Program-made: the position numbers and the translations under genes
The notes under the pieces: model-generated
Databases searched by the model: none
What the model was told of the DNA's origin: nothing
The model's input: only the letters and a program-made list of their open reading frames with translations
In this document: positions 23,668 through 34,043 of the stretch, piece after piece
Position numbering within the stretch: the stretch's first letter is position 1
How the letters are laid out: the number at the start of each line of letters is the position of its first letter
Assembly: GCA_029721435.1 (NCBI GenBank)
Contig: CM056577.1
Span: 26,801,719-26,865,718 of the forward strand
Direction of reading: 5' to 3'
Length of the DNA: 64,000 nucleotides
Source: Gymnothorax reevesii
Lineage: Eukaryota > Chordata > Actinopteri > Anguilliformes > Muraenidae

Positions 23668-24275
23668 CAGCGGCTCCAATAAGTATTTGTACACTACTTG
23701 AAAATTCGACTACATAACAGCTTTTATATATTCGGCTAAATGCTTGCTATTGTGTGTAAAAGTGATTATATTTGATAATCAATATGTTTTAAACAAACAT
23801 TTAATGTCAAAATGGCACATTTGGTCAGAAAGGCGATTATCTGACCCAATAAGTATCTGTACAGTTCCATTAGTGAGTCACAAAACTTATAATACTCACC
23901 TAAAATTGACTCAAGATGTTTACAGGACATGGTTGACTTACTTGGTCTGATTTGGTCAAGCGTGACCATACTGGACACTCCCTCTGTACAAAGACTGGCC
24001 CATGTAAATGGCCTGACCATGCCCATAATGTATTCCTGTGATATATGGCTAAGACAGGCGAGATACCCTGTCGAATGCGGGAGCAAATCATTCATCTACA
24101 TAAAGAAGGCCAAAGCACCAGAAAAATTGGAACACGGCTATCGTTAAGCTACACGATAGCCACTGTATATTTCGTACAGAATTGTTCATAAGTTAAGAAA
24201 TTGCCATTCGTGTCCATCAAGTCAACTATAGACCATATATTCCTCTCATACCAATCTTCAAAAAATAAGGATTTA
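23668..24275 (+). mobile_element. Tc1-like element, deleted copy A
   Basis: Starts with terminus CAGCGGCTCCAATAAGTA at 23,668 and carries a transposase start on the plus strand at 24,075. Everything downstream of the first DNA-binding helices is gone, and an identical-type terminus begins again at 24,276 in the same orientation. Confidence 0.65.
24075..24191 (+). pseudogene. Tc1-like transposase N-terminus, copy A
   Basis: The ATG at 24,075 gives MREQIIHLHKEGQSTRKIGT, the first helix-turn-helix of a Tc1-family transposase. After RLSLSYTIATV it diverges and ends at TAA 24,189-24,191 (38 codons against about 340 in an intact protein). A nearly identical block occurs in reverse at 24,302-24,598. 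Confidence 0.7.
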
Positions 24276-24612
24276 CAGTGGCTCCAATAAGTATTTGTAC
24301 ACTACTGTACTTCATGGAGCCGGTTACGGATGGCCTGGGCACAAACATGGCTTCCAGTTACTTCCTCCACTTTGGTGGCAAGACTGGAGGCTGAGGACTG
24401 TCTCTCCCTCTGTACCAGCACGGAGATGTACCGGTCAGTGCACTGGCTGGTCTTCCTGGGGCGTCTTTTCCTGGCTGCATTGGCTATGCGTTCAGACTGT
24501 TTGTACTTCTTGATGATGTACTGCACGGTCGTGTGGCGTAACCATAGCCGAGTTCCAATTTTTCTGGTGCTTTGGCCTTCTTTATGTAGCTGAACCATTG
24601 CCTGTGTACCGA
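24276..24612 (-). mobile_element. Tc1-like element, deleted copy B (inverted)
   Basis: A terminus CAGTGGCTCCAATAAGTA at 24,276 is followed after about 25 bp by transposase codons on the minus strand. The central and C-terminal coding regions are therefore deleted. The other terminus is missing; copy B abuts CT-rich host-repeat sequence at about 24,612. Confidence 0.65.
24302..24598 (-). pseudogene. Tc1-like transposase N-terminal domain, copy B
   Basis: 98 open codons start MVQLHKEGQSTRKIGTRLWL, then TTVQYIIKKYKQSERI, a basic RKRRPRKTS (AT-hook-like GRPR linker of Tc1 proteins), TDRYISVLVQR and IRNRLHEVQ. This is the paired-like bipartite DNA-binding domain without the DDE catalytic domain. 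The frame is intact over its whole length, so a stand-alone DNA-binding peptide could in theory be made, but no promoter or conserved start context is visible. Confidence 0.75.
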
Positions 24613-25160
24613 ATCTGTTTGGCCTGACTACGATTTTTGTGATTGCTGCCCTGGTTACGATTCCTTTTCTGCCCCACTGGATTTTGACTTTTGGATTGCG
24701 GACTCTGTAATGTTGCCTTCTGCCCTGCGGGGGTTACCCCCCTCGCTCAATAAAAACCGTTTTTTTTTTTGCAATCCTGTGTTCTCGCATTTGGTTCCAG
24801 ATCGAAACCTCACATTTGATGCCAGTTTAAAACGAACGATACCTTCTAGCCCCCTACCTAACCCTTAACCTGAACTAAGGACACCAAAAGCCTCCATTCT
24901 CATCATATATGGACGCTCGGTCTGGTAGAGTCACTGTATGACGAGTTGGCTGAGCATGTCTCAAAATGTGAGTGACCACAATTCGCAACTCATAGCCCCC
25001 GCTGCTGCAGATTGCAGTACTGTGGGAACAATGCACTGTCTACCCTCCACACTCAGGTCTTCAGGTCACTGCATTGGGAGACCGTAAAAAGGGCTTCAGT
25101 TTTTATGCGTCTCCAGGGATGTCCATTTAAATAGATAAATTAAGCCTTGCAGCATCTATA

Positions 25161-26666
25161 CTCAGCAACAAAAGTTTCTGTGACACCATTTATGTGTATG
25201 TTATAAATGACACGCAAAGATCTCAATGCAATCAATATGTTTATTTAACAGGAGAAACACTGACTTTTCAGTGCCAACGTCACTCAAAACGAAAAATGTC
25301 ATTTTCATGCGTCATGAAGCACTTGTCTGACGTCTAACCAATTGTGACCTTCACACTTCAATACAGGGTGTGACTTCCTCGTGCCATGATGCAAGCAACG
25401 CATCTCCGGCGCATGGACCGAATCAGATGTGCCAGAAATTGCTGTGGGATGTCATTCCAAATCTGTTGTAGACGCTGTCGCAATTCCTGGAGTGTAGCTG
25501 GCGGGTTATCCAACCGCCGCAAACGTCGATCCATCTCGTCCCAAAGATGCTCGATTGGGGACATGTCTGGGGATCTGGCTGGCCATGGCAGGACATTGAC
25601 ATGTTGTTGCATCAGATACTGCTGTACAATCCTTGCAACGTGAGGTCTGGCGTTATCATGTTGCAGCGTTATTCCGGGACCATGTTGCATCAAAAACGGT
25701 ACCACCAATGGCCGTAGCACTTCATCTCGATATCTTTGACCTGTCAGATTTCCATCAATAACAAGCAAATCTGTTCTGTTTCTAGCCGTGATCCCTCCCC
25801 AAATCATGACACTACCACCTCCAAAACGATCAAATTCCTGAACACAGTTGTTGGCATAACGTTCTCCACGTCGACGGTATACACGTAAACGACCATCACA
25901 TCGGTTAAGCATGAATCTTGATTCATCAGTGAAGAGTACAAGATCCCACTGACGTTGGATCCACCGTCGATGTTGTTGTGCCCACTGTAGACGCAGTCGT
26001 CGGTGTTGTACTGTGAGTATTGGACGTCTTGCTGGCCGACGTGGGACAATGCCAAAATGACAGAGACGGCGACGGATTGTCTGTGCAGACAGTCGCCTCA
26101 AACCAGGTATCGTTCTTGCAGTTATGGTTGCAGGTTGGAATCGATTTCAGAGATGGGTTGTTCGAATCCAGTTGTCCTGTCTGGGAGTGGTTACTCGTGG
26201 ACGGCCGCTGCGAAGACGGTCTCTGACATGTCTTGTCTGCTGATGACGCTGCCATAAGTTCCAAATGGTGTTTCGGTGGACATTCAGGCGATGAGCAACT
26301 TCCCTCTGCGAGGTTCCGGATTCAATCATTCCAATGGCCCTCCACCGATCATTTTCAGACAGTCTTGGCATTTAGAGGGTAGAGTTCCTGATCCGAAATG
26401 GCTGTGTTTTCGATAAGTGATGCTTCCGTCGTTCATCAGGCACAATGTGAACATTCCAAAAATTCTCCTCTTTTATTGCCATCCACAAGCATGATTTACG
26501 CACATTTTCACGTGCAAAGTCATTTTCTCGCATTTTCATGATTTCCATTTCAATCTTGTGTTTACGTGTACTGTTTCAGTCTGATATCACCATGTATGAC
26601 AATTTCATAATTGCGTTATGAAAAATAATTAACAATATTGGTGTCACAGAAACTTTTGTTGCTGAG
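25161..26666 (-). mobile_element. Well-preserved Tc1-like transposon (DD34E)
   Basis: Perfect 28-bp inverted termini (25,161-25,188 and 26,639-26,666) start CTCAGCAACAAAAGTTTC and are flanked on both sides by TA (25,159-60; 26,667-68). Length is 1.51 kb, with one transposase frame filling about two thirds of it. The identical ends and open frame make this one of the best-preserved elements in the window. Confidence 0.9.
25358..26371 (-). pseudogene. Tc1-like transposase with a single premature stop
   Basis: Predicted cut-and-paste transposase of 337 residues plus stop, full length for the family, read from ATG 26,371. N-terminal helix-turn-helix (residues 1-60; SENDRWRAIGMIESG, then REVAHRLNVHRNTI) leads to a GRPR linker (RSGRPRVTT). 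The DDE domain has LFTDESRF (Asp149), GGGSVMIWGG, LQHDNARPH (Asp239) and SPDMSPIEHLW (Glu274). The last two are separated by 34 residues, the DD34E signature. The only lesion seen is TGA at 26,147-26,149 (residue 75), where the frame continues unchanged. TGA differs from CGA (Arg) by one C-to-T step, as in CpG decay. All catalytic residues are intact. It is a recent pseudogene, or a polymorphic allele. Confidence 0.9.
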
Positions 26667-26749
26667 TATATTTTGACCACATGAGCGTCAGAGCTCACAG
26701 CCAAAAACCAGAAATTGAACCGCTGTCTCAACACCTACAGACCTGCGTA

Positions 26750-27220
26750 TTTACAGCGCATTCGATAAATAAAACGATACCTCTCGGAGGATTAGTGATT
26801 TCCTATTGCCGGCCCACCCGCACACTTCCAAGAGATCTTTCCGCTGTCTCTTAAATCACATTGTTAATTTCCTCTGCCACCCACATTCTTAATACATCTT
26901 AATATCTCTTAATATGAAAGTTAAGCAAGGTTGCTATTGCTCGGGAGAAAATAACAGCCTGATTTTTTTTTCACGTTGCCAAGCAGCCCGCTCAGTGAGC
27001 AGAGAGCAGTGCACCCGGGGATTCAGCTCCTTCTCTTGGTACGAGCGCATTGTCTGCCTGAGAGTGCCCTGCTTGCTGTAATATATTTGAAAGGACTGGG
27101 CGCTGTGAAGTGTCCATGGCGTGTATTTGGCAGGTGACACTCTGTTATGAGGTTTGACTCTGGCCTTCAGCCCATTAGATTAATTGAATACGAATTTGAA
27201 TTCGAAACAAAGTGACTGCT
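26750..27220. promoter_or_regulatory. Candidate conserved non-coding segment
   Basis: Non-repetitive, mixed-composition sequence with TTAATTTC, repeated CTTAATA and ATTAGATTAATTGAAT motifs. No coding frame. Inferred from composition only. Confidence 0.2.
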
Positions 27221-27859
27221 TTCATCTTCTGACAGAAATTTCAGCCATTTTAGTGTTACTGCCCAGCTTTTCAGGGACTTTGCAGTGCATTATATAATAC
27301 TTCACTTTTATATGCCTGCGCTGCGATTGTCCAATGCGGAGCCAGTGTGCCGCTGCTGTCAAAACTAGTTCCTTGAATGTTTTAATATGAATCAATGTGT
27401 GAAAAGATTCTTTACTTTTGATTTTGCACATCAAGTGAATATTGTAATATTCACATCATAAAAAGCTGCGCCTGTCATTTCGGCAAAGTTACCGACAAAC
27501 CGACAGACAGGTGCGGAATTTCATTTTGAAGCCCAGGACAATTGCAGGTTCTGCGCGGTACAAACTCAGAAATGGCGATTTGAGATCCCATTGATTGGAA
27601 CACAGCTACACGAACGGCTGCACATCTTGTGTCAATCAATGTGTTTGTTTGGCTGAAGCCAGAAAAAAAAAAACAAAAAACAAAACTGAGTTGAATTTTA
27701 AAAAAAAGCTCATTTTGTGCCCTTAAACTTTCAGTCTCAGACCTGCCAATACTAAGTCCAGGCCTCAAAGTCACTGAAACTAGCCCGCTCTTACTGCACC
27801 TCTTCAGCCAATTATGCGCTACCTCGCTGGAGGGTTTGTGGGCGCACTTAGAATGGATG
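27221..27859. other. No recognisable gene
   Basis: An open frame of 132 codons (27,475-27,873, minus) has no recognisable domain and spans a poly-A region near 27,662-27,690. Considered chance. Confidence 0.35.
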
Positions 27860-28330
27860 CAGTAGAGATTCAATACCAGACCGCGAGGTCCATTAGATAA
27901 TGCAACAGTGTCTTAGCGAGACGGCAGATTCAAGCACTCAGAGGATATCTTGGAGACCTAATTACTTAAACCGGAGTAGCCCATCCGGCCAGACTAATGA
28001 CTAGCTATGTTGCAGGAAATCTCAGTTTGGAGTTAATGTCCGAGCCGTGTCATTAATTTTAAAAAAGTAGCATTGTTTTATTTATAATAGCCTTGAAGGA
28101 CAGAGCCCCACCTGTTATCCCTGCGCTGTGTGTGTTAAAATACTGCGGGATATTTCTCCAGCAGTTTTTCTTTGCGTGGGTGTAGGATGAGCGATGACTC
28201 TGAGCTTCCTGAGTTGCCCTGGGCCTCCCCGCCCCCCCTTGTAAAGCCCCCCCCATACAACCCTTGCAACGTTGACATCATGCCAGGCCTTTGTGCTGCC
28301 ACTGCAGGACTTGACATTTAATGATCTTTA
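27860..28330. promoter_or_regulatory. Candidate conserved non-coding segment
   Basis: Unique sequence with CATTAGATAATG, CCTAATTACTTAA, CTAATGAC and TCATTAATTTT homeodomain-like cores in about 200 bp. No supported frame. Confidence 0.2.
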
Positions 28331-30062
28331 GATGGAGTAACGTCACATTTATCATTCTTCATGGGACGTGACAGCTGAATTCCACTGGTGCAAACACAGA
28401 GGCCTTCAGCAAATGTGCATGAAAACACAAACATACACATACACTCAAATGACACACACCCATGCGCGTGGACATACCCATAATAAAAAAAGAAAGCAAA
28501 CAAAAAAAACAGGTGCACTCTCAAACTGTCATCTCAAGAAATGAGTAAATTGTAGACAGGGTCAGTTTGAGAACATTCCAATGCACAAATGTTTATCTTT
28601 GGAAATATTGAAGTAGCTTCACCAATAAATTTTTAACCTTTCTGCTTGTTTGGTGCATTCATTTTCCTTCTCCGTTAAATGGTCCAAGTATGTACAGTTC
28701 TATTTGACACACATATCAAATCCAAGCGAGACTCAAAGTCATCCACTGATATATGAGATGAAAAATACAAGCAATAACCTTGTAAAAAGTTAGACTGCTG
28801 TGGTTTACTCAAATCATAGCAAGTCCGTAGAACTTTCACTTTATTCCAGAACAGCTCATGCTTACCTTGTCGAGCCAGTTGAGGGCAGTAGAGAGAGACC
28901 AAGCCTACCCCAGTAGCCCCTGTATAGGCTTGCGAGTTACAGCCTTCACTTCCTGAATAATAATTTGTCAATATCGGACTAAAGTATGGTGCTGTAATTG
29001 ACTACATATCTAGGTTGCACCACGTCGACTGCTTGGAGCACAAAAAGGTGAAGTGCATTTTTTATACGTTTTTAGAAAAAGCAATGTAAAACTTTGAAAC
29101 AATGTGAAAAATATAATTTACGTCCAACTAACTAGTTTCTTGGCAGGTAACTGTGTTTAATAATCATGTTCCAGGTCAGTATAATTTTGCATCTTTAATT
29201 TGACAAAAAGCTTATTTTTCAGCAAAAAATGGACTTAACCTTTTTCTGCTCTAAGCAGTCGAAGTATTTGGTTTAAATGATGAGGTATACTTTGTTATGA
29301 GCGTGTCAGATTTACTCTTGCACTGCATATTCTGCTTTCTTACACTTTGAAAACAAGCAATCATTATTGTAGGTGGTATGGCAGTGTATAATCATTATTG
29401 TAGATGGTATGCCAATGTATAATGCAGTGAAGCACGTTTGCAATGGAAGACAGGGAAATTCCAATAACAAGTTGTTCATTGCCTTTTTTTTTTTGCGCAT
29501 TTGATTTCTTACAGCTGGAGTCAAGGTTTGTTGGAGGAAAAAAAACTTGCCGCATAACTTGAGGCTCAACTCTGTGACTCACTCTAAAATAAATAATTCT
29601 CTCAGACAAAGCTTTCAAAAGGTCATTCTTAAGACAACAAAACAACGGCACAAGGATGTGCTAACTTGCCAGGCAAAATTACACCCATAACTCATGAAGC
29701 GCTCCGTGAACAAGGATTCATTCTGCAAAGAATCGAATCCATGTTGCATCTTTGACAATAAATGAGTCACAGATTCATCACTAAGTCCCCTTTCCGAAAC
29801 TTGTCTCTGGCAATGGGTGGTTAACCCTTTAGGACTGAGTACATTTTTTAAATGATGCTTATTCTTACTTGCATGGATGTTTTGAGTGTGTAGAATAAAA
29901 CTAAGTGCTCTGACTCAGAAACAAAAAGAAATTGAGACATGTAAGTAAGATTCATTTTAAACATAAATTCCACTTTGATGCCAAATGTATGGCGGACATC
30001 ACAAATGTATGATCCACGACACTGCCCTTCCCATTCTTTCATCTACTGTGAACAAATCGCAT
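28331..30062. other. No recognisable gene
   Basis: A CA-rich patch near 28,420-28,460 and a direct duplication near 29,363-29,420 (ATCATTATTGTAG.TGGTATG in two copies). No supported coding. Confidence 0.4.
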
Positions 30063-30255
30063 ACTCTGTAAAAAGTGGCAAGTTCCTTGAAAACCTCTCG
30101 GTTACTCGAAGAACCGAGGGGCTCCTACAAGAACTCAGACCTTCTTCAATGTTCTTAGAGGTGCCCGTAAGACCTTCTGGCATTCTTCAGCATGAAATCT
30201 GGTTCCTCAAAGAGCCCATTTGAATTAAGGTTCCTGGAGGAACTTCAGACTCCTG
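30063..30255 (+). repeat. AGTTCCT/AAGAACC-type repeat, left copy
   Basis: Starts CTGTAAAAAGTGGCAAG and holds many GGTTCCT, AAGAAC and CTTCTT blocks. This is a common fish MITE-like repeat. An opposite-facing copy lies at 31,736-31,917. Confidence 0.5.
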
Positions 30256-30941
30256 TATTTGGATGGAAGGGACTTCTTGACCGTATCTCGCTGAAGTAAA
30301 CCTCTGCTGTGCAATCGCTTCCTTCTCCCATGTTTTTAACATCAATGTGCAGACCAGTCTACTACTGTATGGTCATACAGTATATTTTTCCAGGGCTGGA
30401 CAGGATATTTGAGGTCCTGGATGGGAACGGTGCCATTTGAAGAATACTCTTTAAAATATTTTTATGCCAGATTACCTACAGATTTAAAAAAAGAAAGAAA
30501 TATTGAAGACTGTGTACTCCTTTATGTTTTATTGTGAAGCCTTCACTTGGACAAGTGAACTATTGCATAGTTTACAGGGGTCTACCTCCAGCAAAAATAA
30601 GGGAATTCCATAATTACTGCAGATATAATATTGTTAAGCCTATTCTCATCATTTTCCGAGAGAGAAAAGTTTATGTGGGTCTCGATAACATCGTTACTTC
30701 AGATTGACAGACGGCCAGACGGACGGAATGATGGATCGACAATGGACGACAAAATTTCACCCGCTCTATTGGATGAGTTTGGCGTTCTCCCAAGAGATTT
30801 TTGTCCTCCGAGCATTTTTCAGTTCGGGTCCGGAAGTGAAAAAGCCATTCCTAGCCCTGCTGCCTTCAGCGACGCAGATAAAAAGCTTCTGTCCTTTGAA
30901 CTGCATATTTCTCATCTGTCTTTTTTGACTCTTGTCCACAG
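30256..30941. other. Sequence upstream of the Ig-like exons
   Basis: Contains a GACAGACGGCCAGACGGACG tract near 30,706 and a 116-codon open frame (30,631-30,981) that runs into the first candidate exon. The first part of the frame resembles nothing known. Confidence 0.3.
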
Positions 30942-31171
30942 AAAAATGGAATTCCAGTCTGGGAAATCGCCCAATAAGTAAGGAATTACCTGTGCATTTC
31001 CAAACATGGTTCATGTTTGTTATAAAGATCATGTTGCGGACCGCATAGATTGCAACTTATTTTTTTGCTTTAATTCAGAAAGTCTTTCCAATTTTTACAG
31101 TTTTCTGTTTGTGTTTGTTTTTAGAGTGACTGAAGTCATGGATGACTCAGGCTCCTACACCTGTGCTGTTG
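30942..31171 (+). CDS. Two candidate exons ending an Ig-like domain
   Basis: Exon A (30,942-30,977) follows CTTGTCCACAG and is followed by GTAAGG. Exon B (31,125-31,171) follows a T-rich tract ending TTAG and is followed by GTGAGA. The 147-bp intron joins the exons in phase. The junction reads ..SGKSPNK then VTEVMDDSGSYTCAVG. The D.GSYTC core is the F-strand Cys motif of Ig-like domains, and exon B ends in phase 1, as Ig-domain exons usually do. The gene (adhesion molecule, receptor or muscle-type Ig protein) cannot be named and no neighbouring exons were found. It could be a lone exon of a large gene, a captured exon, or chance. A pair of inverted repeats flanks it. Confidence 0.35.
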
Positions 31172-31620
31172 GTGAGAGGGAACCCCTTCAGTGTCGGATG
31201 CGAAATCTCTCTTCACATGGATGGAGTTAACATTGCAAAGTCAGATTATATCTCAGTGAGAGTTGGGGCCCAACTGGGGAGCTACTTCATTTTTATTCGT
31301 TATGCAGAAGTTAAAAGGAAGACTTTAATTTTTATGCAACAGTGCACGGTTGGTATCAAAACAATTGACAAAATTCCATTAGGGGTCATTTAAATGGCAA
31401 ATTTCTTATTCTAGTTATTGTCAGTCATGGTACATGCACATATACACGAGTCCTCTCACACAACCGCACTCCAGTTCAGTCATGTCCTGTGCGCTGAACT
31501 GTTGAATTGATGGATTTATCATATTGTATGTATTGTGTAGTATTTGGATTGAGGTTTGTATCCTTGCAAATGATAAATGCTTGTGTAATTTTTCATAGGT
31601 CTGATGTGTATATGTATGTT

Positions 31621-31624
<4 letters not shown>

Positions 31625-31655
<31 letters not shown>
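31625..31655. repeat. GT microsatellite
   Basis: Uninterrupted GT dinucleotides, about 15 units, preceded by GTAT variants. Confidence 0.95.
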
Positions 31656-31656
<1 letters not shown>

Positions 31657-31735
31657 TATAATAGAAAATATATAAAATACATTTTACTTAGCTGGAGACT
31701 CATCATTTATTATTATTATTTTCATTTTCACGGTA

Positions 31736-31917
31736 AAACCTATAAAGGTTCCTCACAGAGCTTCAAAAGAATTCTCTAGTCACCCCAAGAACAGGTTCTT
31801 CCAAGAACCTTTTCCAGAAGGTTCCTCAAAACACCTTAAGAGGTGAAACACCTCCACAGTTTCAAACTGAAGAACCTCCAGAAGTTCTTCATGGATCTTT
31901 TTGCTTTAACAGTGTAG
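31736..31917 (-). repeat. AGTTCCT/AAGAACC-type repeat, right copy
   Basis: Rich in GGTTCCT, AAGAACC and AGAAGTTCTTC. Ends in TTAACAGTGTAGG, the reverse complement of an ACACTGTTAA start, comparable with the CTGTAAAAAG start at 30,063. Confidence 0.5.
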
Positions 31918-32795
31918 GCGGTGATCACACCCTGTTTATTCCCTAAAGTATAAATCATATGAAATAAATATGTGTCATCATGTTAGACAATTAAAATGCT
32001 CAATGACAAATATCCAAGTTAGTCAGAAAAAAGCAACAGACCAAGATCATAATTATCTGATCCACTGTACTTTTATCAACCGGTCTTCACTTCTGTAGTC
32101 AACAGAACAGATCCCTCTTTTCTTGTCTTCAAAAGTTATAGACTACGTCAATCAAATTCCATGCCTTGATTTTGTGCTTTCAGTACATTTCAAGTAGTTT
32201 GAAAATAATGGGCGCTTTAGGGCGCAAAGTTCTGTGATATACAGAACTGGCGCTCAAAGGCACTACAGGGTTTAGAAGGTTAGCGCTGAAGGCACAAACA
32301 GCCCATTGACACACTTGTTGTGGATGGAATTAAAATTGAGGGGAGATCCTGAACTGCGTCCTGGTGTGAACCTTCCGCACTGAGACGAAGTGCCTGGAAT
32401 GTGATAATTCAGCTCAAGTAGGACTGTGGCTTCCTGCCTGCTAGCGTGCTTTACTCACTACGATGCATCTTTTCTGCAAAGCACAATTCTGTGTTCTTGC
32501 ACCGCATCAAAAACAGACATAAGGATGGATGACAGTGCAAAAAGCCTGACTTTAGTGCAACCTTTAATGTGACCTTAATCTATCTTTCTCTCTCAGGTGA
32601 AAAAAAGAAAAAGGCTTTGCGTCCGTTCTTGGATGTCAAATTAAATTGTTTTTTTTCCCATTTGCACACCTTTAAATCAGTTCATAAGTCTTGCCTCAAC
32701 AGCAATCTTTTTTTGGCATATGTGACAAGTCATAGAAATAAAATCTAAATATCAGCATGAAATACAAACATTCTTCCAGAGCATATAAAAAAATG
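31918..32795. other. No recognisable gene
   Basis: AT-rich, non-repetitive to the eye. A short GGGCGC.AAG..GGCGCT patch near 32,220 is unexplained. Confidence 0.4.
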
Positions 32796-32960
32796 TAGTG
32801 CCCCCCACAATTATTGGCATCCTTTAGTAAAAATGAGAGATTCTAAGAAATGTCTACATTGTTTATACTCCTGAGCTAACGTTCAAAATATTCACAAAAT
32901 CAACATTTGAGAGAAATATTGATTCTTATTATGAAAAATATATTTCTTAAGAATATATGT
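32796..32960 (+). mobile_element. Solitary Tc1 terminus
   Basis: TAGTGCCCCCCACAATTATT followed by GGCATCCTTTAGTAAAAATG matches the end of fish Tc1 elements (compare 46,217). No transposase follows. The element is truncated by the next repeat at about 32,969. Confidence 0.6.
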
Positions 32961-32968
32961 GCCACAAG

Positions 32969-33110
32969 TACAAACCCCAATTCCAATGAAGTTGGGATGT
33001 TGTGTAAAACGTGAATAAAAACAGAATACAATGATTTGCAAATCCTTTTCGACTATATCCTATTGAGTACGCAACAAAGACAAGATATTTAATCTCAAAA
33101 AAGAAGAAAA
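32969..33110 (+). repeat. ACAAACCCC..TTCC-type fish DNA-element fragment
   Basis: Begins ACAAACCCCAATTCCAATGA and continues with AATACAATGATTTGCAAATC and GACAAGATATTTAATCTC, a motif set I recognise from many teleost genomes. Superfamily not certain. Truncated at the right. Confidence 0.5.
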
Positions 33111-33705
33111 CAGGCTGGACTGTAAAATGTCAAAAACCTGAAAAAATTCCCAAGGCACTCCGCTGTACATGGATTAAAAAGTCTTTAATGAATGGGCTTA
33201 CGCCTACGCGTTTCATCACTTAAGTCTTCATCTGGGCAATATTTAAAAAGGGGTTGTCTGCACACATATATACGTAGGTACTCCGCCTTTCACAAACACT
33301 AGGTAAATAACACACGTAGTTAACTGGTGTTAACTGAGGGAGCCCCAGGTAATTATCACAGGTGCAATTAATTGGTGTTAGTTCAATAGGAGCGATCTGA
33401 TATACAATAAGGCACATCGCCAGGCAGATTTGAAGGCAGAAAATCACAGGTCAAATGTCAAAATGCCGACGAGTGAACTTCCGCTCATATCCGCGTGCAG
33501 TCTAACGCTAGCTAATATAATGGCGATTTATAGCGTTTTGTTCCAAAACATGAACTCCGGCTTTGAATCGTGTTATGTATTAGTATTTTAAGTAAAGCAC
33601 TGTATATCATTTGTAAATGGAGATTTGTTCCATACTGTTTTAGCTGCCTTACCGGTCAGCTATTTGTTTATTTTTTTCATCATTTAGCACCCTCTGGTGG
33701 TATGT
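33111..33705. repeat. Repeat fragment with ACGCGTTTCATCACTT motif, then unique DNA
   Basis: 33,170-33,240 carries GGCTTACGCCTACGCGTTTC followed by a CTTCATCTGGGC motif of the GAAACGCG..GATGAAG kind, a known vertebrate repeat motif. The rest has no coding signal. Confidence 0.35.
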
Positions 33706-34043
33706 CTGTATAACAGTCTGCTACACATGATCTGATGCAATACCACTTGTTTGGGATGAAATAGACTAGTGCTTTCAAGAGGTTTCTGGCATCTTCTTGC
33801 CTGGAAGGCGCCAGATCACTCAGGAATCTTGTAGATCATTCCAGAATATTCCTAGTCTATATAAATTCAGTGATTTTGTTTAGTGAAAGAGTTTTTGTTT
33901 TGACATGAGAGTTACATAGTGGCATTAAAGTGTTATTATAAGACTGTGCAGTGGATCATTTGTAGAAATTTGTCAGTGAAGAATAAATTTGTTTAAGTTG
34001 TCTTTGCTTGTTTTCTTTGTTGTGATTTTCAAGTCATAACACC
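33706..34043 (+). mobile_element. LTR-like segment (possible solo LTR)
   Basis: A 338-bp stretch starts TGTCTGTATAAC and ends CATAACA. It has a TATA-like TCTATATAAATTCAG at about 33,858 and a polyA-signal-like AGAATAAATTTG at about 33,981 followed by a T/G-rich stretch. This order of TATA box, polyA signal and GT-rich tract fits U3-R-U5. No target duplication, second LTR or gag-pol is visible, so this is tentative. Confidence 0.3.

Larger units (their letters stand above)
23165..24970. mobile_element. Unit with long inverted ends, hosting Tc1 copies
   Basis: The left end around 23,187-23,243 carries CATACGCTG, ATATATGATGA and GGAGGCTTTTGG.GTCCTTA. The reverse complement of about 24,880-24,945 carries the same motifs in the same order. 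This is an inverted repeat of roughly 60 bp or more bounding 1.8 kb. Between the ends lie CT-rich non-coding sequence, a polyA-signal-like CAATAAAAACCG near 24,749, and two Tc1 fragments. The class is not assigned. Confidence 0.5.

Noticed and set aside
25386..26257. Plus-strand frames across 25.4-26.3 kb
   Set aside because: Antisense shadows of the Tc1-like transposase.
27475..27873. 132-codon minus-strand frame
   Set aside because: Crosses poly-A/T runs and has no recognisable motif.
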